47,373 nucleotides of DNA from Amphimedon queenslandica (Eukaryota; Porifera; Demospongiae; Haplosclerida; Niphatidae): positions 105,360 through 152,732 of the forward strand of contig NW_003546401.1 in assembly GCF_000090795.2 (NCBI RefSeq). The letters are read 5' to 3'. A model generated the notes under the pieces. The model ran no database searches. It was not told where the DNA came from and was given only the letters and a program-made list of their open reading frames with translations. Positions 42,201 through 47,373 of the stretch are shown in pieces; position 1 is the stretch's first letter; the number at the start of each line of letters is the position of its first letter. A program made the position numbers and the translations under genes.

Positions 42201-45200
42201 AGGTTTGAAGATGCTGGAATGTATACATGTATGGCTGAGTTTAATGTAACTGGTTTCAATAATACCAATGATCCTAGCACTGCTACTTATGATTCTCAAG
42301 AGGATAGTGATGTCTTTAATTTAACTGTTGACTGTGAGTTATAAATATTCTAAATTTAAATAGTTCATTTTAAAAATTTAGACGTAAAATATTTATTATT
42401 TAATAATTTTTACAGTTCCACCAGTAATTGTTACTATATCAAAGGAACATGATGATACATTATATGCAGGGACACCATTCTTCATTAAATGTGACATAAT
42501 GTTAGATCCATTAGTTACTATACCAGTGGATGTCACTAATCAATGGACACGTGATGGTACTAATGTTCCTATGGGTTCATCTGATGCTACTATTACTGAG
42601 GATCTCAATATGATCAATACGTCACATTATAATGCAACATTGATGTTCAATCCATTGGATAATGCTGATGATAGTGGAATGTATACTTGTAATGTTGAAG
42701 TGACTGCTCCTAATAGTTACATGTATCTCAGGAATACATCAGCTAGTGCTAATACTGGTTCTATTACAGTTAATGGTAAGTAAATGAATTCATTGCAATT
42801 TTATCTGAAACCTTTCTGTAAACATTTCTGACACTACCAGTATTTTACATGTAGATCTACATGTAAATAATAACATTCCTTTGTATTTTTTCTTAAAATT
42901 TTTTTCCTCTAATTTCTTTTTCTTCAAAATCAACTTTTACTTCATTCTTTCAATACAGCTACTCCAGTGCCAGTAGTAGAGATAGTAACTATGGGTATTG
43001 CTGAACCTGGTGAAGAATACATGTTAAGTTGTACAGTGACAGTTGTTGATAGACTCATAATCTCACCAGTGATAACATGGACTAAGAGATCAGCTAACAA
43101 TGCTATTAGTGTACCTCCAGTTCTTATGACTGTATCTAATGTAATGAGTTCTCTTTATTTGAGATTCTCTTCTCTCAATACTTCTGATGCTGGTCTGTAT
43201 ACTTGTGAAGCATTCATTAATGTTAGTCAGATATCCATTGTAGCAAGGAGTAATGACACATCAACCCTACCATTAGAAAGTAAGCATAATGATAACAGTG
43301 ACTAATAATTTATTATGCATGCATAATTAATTAATGCATTATTCCTTTCATAATTTATTTTATTTTAGTTCCCATTCCATCTGTTGATGTGAATCGATCA
43401 AGAGAGAATGATTTCTTAGCCGGCAGTAACCTGATGCTAACATGTGATATCAGTGTTGATCCTAATGTTGATACACCATTCACTGTTGATGTAGCCTGGA
43501 ACAAGACTGATCAAAAGATCATGAATAGTGATAATTTTAGAAATCAGAGTGATCCTAATTCAATGATGCTTGCTGATACAGATCGTGTTAATATCAGCCC
43601 TGTTATAATGAGATCAGGTTTCAATGAGTATAGATCAACACTTAATTTCACTACATTGAGCAGTATTGAGGATTCAGGAACATATACATGTATTGTTACT
43701 ATAGTACCAGCTCCAGCTTATGAATATGTTCTGACTTCTGATACTAATTACATGAATGTTAACTTAACTGTTACTGGTAAGTAGATTTAACAAGTACCCA
43801 AGCAGATTTATTGTGTGATTAACCTAAATTTAAATTGTTTTAGATCCAACAGTTGGAACTTTTTCTGCCTTCCCTGACTCATTTCTGGGTCTGGAGACAT
43901 CATGTCCTGATTCAGACCCATATGATAACTTCACTCTTACCTGTACTGCCACTAAACTAACCATAGTAATACCAAACCTGGTAATAGCATGGACACATAA
44001 TGGTACAATAGAAACAGGTACTGTGACTACTACTGAAGAGAGTATGACTACCACTGTTACTAATACATTGAATTTCACCACCAGTACTGCTTCTGATTCT
44101 GGTACTTATAGATGTACTGCTAGTATTACTATACCTGATTCAACTGATATTGTTACTAATAGTGAGGAAAGTACTATGGTTATAAGACGTAAGTGAAAGC
44201 TAAGCAATTTGCAGACTTTTTTATTATTTCAAAACTATAGCTCAGAGCCTACCTAGTGCTGCAACTAATGTAACAGCTACTCCAGGAACAACTACTGCTG
44301 CTATATCATTCATAATACCTAACATTGCCTATACACCTGAAAACTACAGTGTTAAGTATACTGGAGCAATCTTACAAATAACAGAATCTTCCATCATAAA
44401 AATGAGTTCAAATATCATTGCTGCAACTAATAAAGAATTTATGATTATGTTGACTGGCCTTGAAGATGGCAACACTTATACATATACAGTTGATTCTACC
44501 AATTGTCTTGGTACCACTAGTACTATAGAGATGAGCTTTAGAACACTTTCATCAAGTAAGAATTTTACTTGCATAAAACTTTCCCACTCCCCTCCACTTT
44601 CTCAGCCTCAATTTAACTTATCTTTCTCTCTCTCTCTCTCCTTCTCAAATAAACATTACAGTGCCAGGGGCTCCTCCAATGAATTGTGCTAATATAACAT
44701 TTCTACCAAGTAATGTCACACTAAACTGGACTGCACCAGCACTAATAGATCAAAATGGAACACCAGTTGGTTATAGTTTAACATGTATGAATACTAATGG
44801 TGTATCAGTCAATGGATTGAGCCCAACACGATCTTCAACAAACACAATGTTCACTATTACTGATGTTATGCCTTTTACTGGTTACACTTGTGAGCTGTCA
44901 TTTATTAATGTAGTAGGAGAAGGACCCTCTACCCAGTGTACATTTGAAACAGCACAAGATAGTAAGTTACTGGTGCATTATTGTGCATGTGCATTATTAT
45001 GTGCATGTACATTTAGTACATAGTAAATTAATGCATAGTAAGTACATTAGTATATGTTTATTATTATTTAAAGTCATAGTTGCATTTTTCTACAATAATT
45101 ATAGGGCCAAGTGATAGTCCTCAAAGTTTCACTTCAATACCTAATATAACTGATGTCACTTTTACATGGACTAAGCCAGCTACTCCTAATGGAATAATCA

Positions 45201-46878
45201 TTGAATATTTACTGAATGTCATCAATCAAAATACACTGACAAGATATAACTATACAATAGTTGTATCTGTCAATCAAACTACAGTGATACAATTAGTTGA
45301 TGGTTTCAGTCCATATCAGAATTACACTGCTAGTGTTAGTGCTAGTACAATCATTGGAGCTGGACCAGTGGCTACTACTGCAGGAAGAACACTACCAGAC
45401 AGTAAGTATATTATTATGATACATTTATTAAAATACAATACACAGTTCCTAGTTCACCTCATCTGGTAGTGTCTCCAGTTGTCATTAATAGTTTAACAGT
45501 AGCTTATACTGTACCAGCTCTCAATGAAACTACTATCAATATAACATGGAGTCCACCATCTCATCCTAATGGAGAAATCACTGGATTTATTGTTAGAATA
45601 GCTACTGATGCTATTACTAGCCCTAATAATGTCTCATTTGTGCCTGGCAAAGCATCATATTCTCTAATATTTGGAGGATTAAGTTAGTATCTAATGGCAG
45701 TAGATATTGATAATGCATATTTTACAGAGATGAAGATACCTTATTATGTTTCAGTTGTAGCAGTCAATCAAGTTGGTGAAGGAAACTCAGCCACTGCTAT
45801 TGTCTTCACTAAAGCTGACAGTAAAATATTTTATATGTAGATGAATGAATAACTTAATGTTATTTTATGTGCAGGTAGTGTTACAGTATCACCATCAAAT
45901 GTACAAGCAATGAGAATAGGAGATACAGTAGTGTTATCATGGGATCCAGTGACACTAGAAGAAGCTAAAGGATTCTTTGTATACAGTATCAGATTAACTC
46001 CTGATGATGGTAGCACTAGCAGTACATTAAGACAAACTAATACAAGAACTATATCAGTAGCTTATGATACCACATCAGTTAATATAACTGATACTGAACC
46101 ACAGTTAGCTTATACTGTGAGTATTAGCGTATTGCTGTTGAGTGATGTAGGACTAATTGAAGGGCCAGCAATTTACACTTCCCTAACAAGTTAGTTCTAA
46201 AGCTACATTGTGCATGTATAACATTTGTGTACAATTTTACTTAAAATGGTCTATTGATAGTGCCACCTACAAATATCAGTAGCACTGATGATGGTAGTGT
46301 TCCTTTGGTAGCAGTGATAGCGCCAACTGCATTAATAATGATTTTCTTTTTGGTGGTGTTACTCATGTGCATTGTTATTATAGTATTATACAGAAAAAAA
46401 TCCAAAAAGTTTGACATAAGGTAAGAAAATGTAATACTTACATTGCAGTATCTATAATACATTATATAGTAAAGACAATGAGCTCAGTGTAGCACCTAAT
46501 GCAGGATATGGTTTAGTGACAATTGCTAATGCTTCTGCAGCACAGTAAGAATTATTTACTCTATTAAAAGCTTCTATATGACATTTTAAATAGAAATAAT
46601 GAAGGAATGTATGAGAGGATCGATGAATACGTGTATGAACCAATAAATGATAAAATAGTGCAGCAAAAGGAAGAGGATACTCCAATTGTAGGAGATAGTG
46701 TTGATAGTATAGCAATGGCTAACTGTCCTGCATATGCTACCAGTCTTATTGCTGCTCCAAGTAAACCTAGTTTATGATGTTCACCTCACAAATGTGTTTT
46801 TGTTATTATCCTATATTAGTTTCTAGTCCCAATCAAGGAGAGACAAATGAAGAGCAAGATGTTGATGAGTATATATGA
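36252..46878 (+). CDS. Large IgSF/FN3 single-pass receptor
   Basis: Thirty exons, 8664 nt, ~2887 aa. Exon starts: 36252, 36391, 36839, 37217, 37528, 37931, 38359, 38738, 39114, 39507, 39858, 40269, 40655, 41102, 41523, 41965, 42416, 42959, 43369, 43844, 44241, 44662, 45105, 45446, 45728, 45875, 46261, 46470, 46594, 46820. Signal peptide MVIWFFLLLHYVSCQP. Exons 2-3 and 5-20 each encode one Ig-like module (Cys...Trp...D-x-G-x-Y-x-C: DAGDYQCIV, DAGMYTCMA, DGGTYTCQM). Exon 4 and exons 21-26 are FN3-like (WTAPALIDQNG, WSPPSHPNGEITGF). Exon 27 holds the membrane helix (IAPTALIMIFFLVVLLMCIV) and RKKSKK stop-transfer. The ~95-residue tail has YGLV, YERI, YEPI and a C-terminal DEYI, possible SH2 or sorting sites. 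Introns are phase 1 up to exon 27. Likely cell adhesion or recognition; no kinase or phosphatase domain. Confidence 0.88.
40655..42333 (+). repeat. Two-exon tandem duplication in the IgSF gene
   Basis: Exons 13+14 (40655-41008, 41102-41470) and 15+16 (41523-41879, 41965-42333) are near-identical copies: exons of 354 and 357 nt, then 369 and 369 nt. Shared strings include PPSVSIVADPPTGPIYEST and SNLNRPYSITTD. Introns between them differ more than exons. Confidence 0.95.
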
Positions 46879-47124
46879 AGATATGTCTTAAAGTGCTTTA
46901 ATTGATTTATAAATTGGACCAAGTGTGATTTAAATAATAATTAATAGTGTTGATGCAGTTTTAAAATTATTTTAAAAAGTTTATGCTATTGCTCACTCAC
47001 TAATCCCCTTTTATGATAACTCTTGAGTATCAATAGTTCTCATAAGACATGCACAAATTAACACTATGTCTTCTAACAATATTATACTAAGTATTATGTT
47101 GAGTAGAAAAATTAATAGAAGACA
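46879..47124. other. IgSF 3' UTR and flank
   Basis: AT-rich sequence after the stop at 46876-46878. No gene recognised. A (CA)n run at 47165-47181 lies just beyond. Confidence 0.4.
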
Positions 47125-47363
47125 TTAGTCCATAATACTCACACATCCATAATACTCATTACTCACACACACACACACACATGTATTATAATGATGTATA
47201 ATGATGTTAAATGCTTTTGTCATAACTTTAATGGTGTTTTTATATTGCGAAAATGTGTTGTAAAATTTTGATACGGTCTCCCACACAGGGTAGCCTAGTG
47301 ACTTTTGTCTTCCAATCATGGCACAGCATAATCTTTTTGCTAAATCTTCCTGAAGTGAAGCAC
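47125..47363 (-). CDS. Possible terminal exon of a minus-strand gene (partial)
   Basis: Reading leftward from an acceptor-like ATTACAG at 47370-47364, one frame stays open: SLQEDLAKRLCCAMIGRQKS, LGYPVWETVSKFYNTFSQYK, then less convincing sequence across the (CA)n run to a stop at 47125. The first ~60 codons look protein-like. No family recognised, and the rest of the gene would lie beyond the window. Confidence 0.35.
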
Positions 47364-47373
47364 CTGTAATGCT

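Noticed and set aside
1..47373. tRNA, rRNA, bacterial operons, prophage or plasmid features
   Set aside because: None seen; intron-rich animal genes throughout.

Overview
The window looks like a demosponge nuclear genome, most like Amphimedon queenslandica. It is AT-rich, has many introns of about 50-80 bp with GT-AG ends, packs genes tightly, carries short inverted-repeat transposons, and encodes metazoan families (CARD/Death folds, RAVER, LEPROT, SLC49, ML-domain, IgSF/FN3). The species is an inference. Gene models were built by hand from open frames, splice consensus and phase continuity. In every multi-exon model the exon lengths sum to a multiple of three.

Region 1 (197-6945, minus) is one 13-exon gene for a ~1482-residue protein: N-terminal CARD, a class-3-lipase-like domain whose nucleophile Ser is replaced by Glu, a beta-rich middle, a P-loop GTPase and a C-terminal Death-like fold. 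I do not recognise this combination. It is the best candidate here for an undescribed system, plausibly an intracellular immune or death sensor. Its first intron is filled with transposon remnants, so gene finders could easily split off the CARD exon.

Region 2 (7320-13739) holds a RAVER-like three-RRM splicing regulator (minus), head-to-head with a LEPROT/Vps55-family endosomal membrane protein (plus) across a 252-bp shared promoter. Four RAVER introns carry long CU-rich tracts against their 3' splice sites. A hAT-like element with an 8-bp target duplication sits in LEPROT intron 5.

Region 3 (14759-28140) is a lineage-specific cluster of secreted proteins with a shared TATA promoter, signal peptide and acidic Glu-rich segment. 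Five members (one broken) continue into a half fibrinogen-like module plus a Cys-rich C-terminal domain. One member has the same leader joined to an unrelated basic, Cys-rich C-terminus. The cluster spread by segmental duplications that carried along pieces of LEPROT intron 5/exon 6, and it contains tail-to-tail inverted pairs, a pseudogene and a relic 3' end. One member is interrupted by a 735-base assembly gap.

Region 4 (29141-36251) holds an SLC49-family MFS transporter (minus), an orphan class-III aminotransferase fragment, and a secreted ML-domain lipid-binding protein (plus). Region 5 (36252-46878, plus) is a 30-exon receptor of ~2887 residues: signal peptide, about 17 Ig-like and 6 FN3-like modules, one membrane helix and a tyrosine-containing tail. 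Almost every extracellular exon is a symmetric phase 1-1 module, with a recent two-exon tandem duplication. The right edge may hold the last exon of another minus-strand gene.
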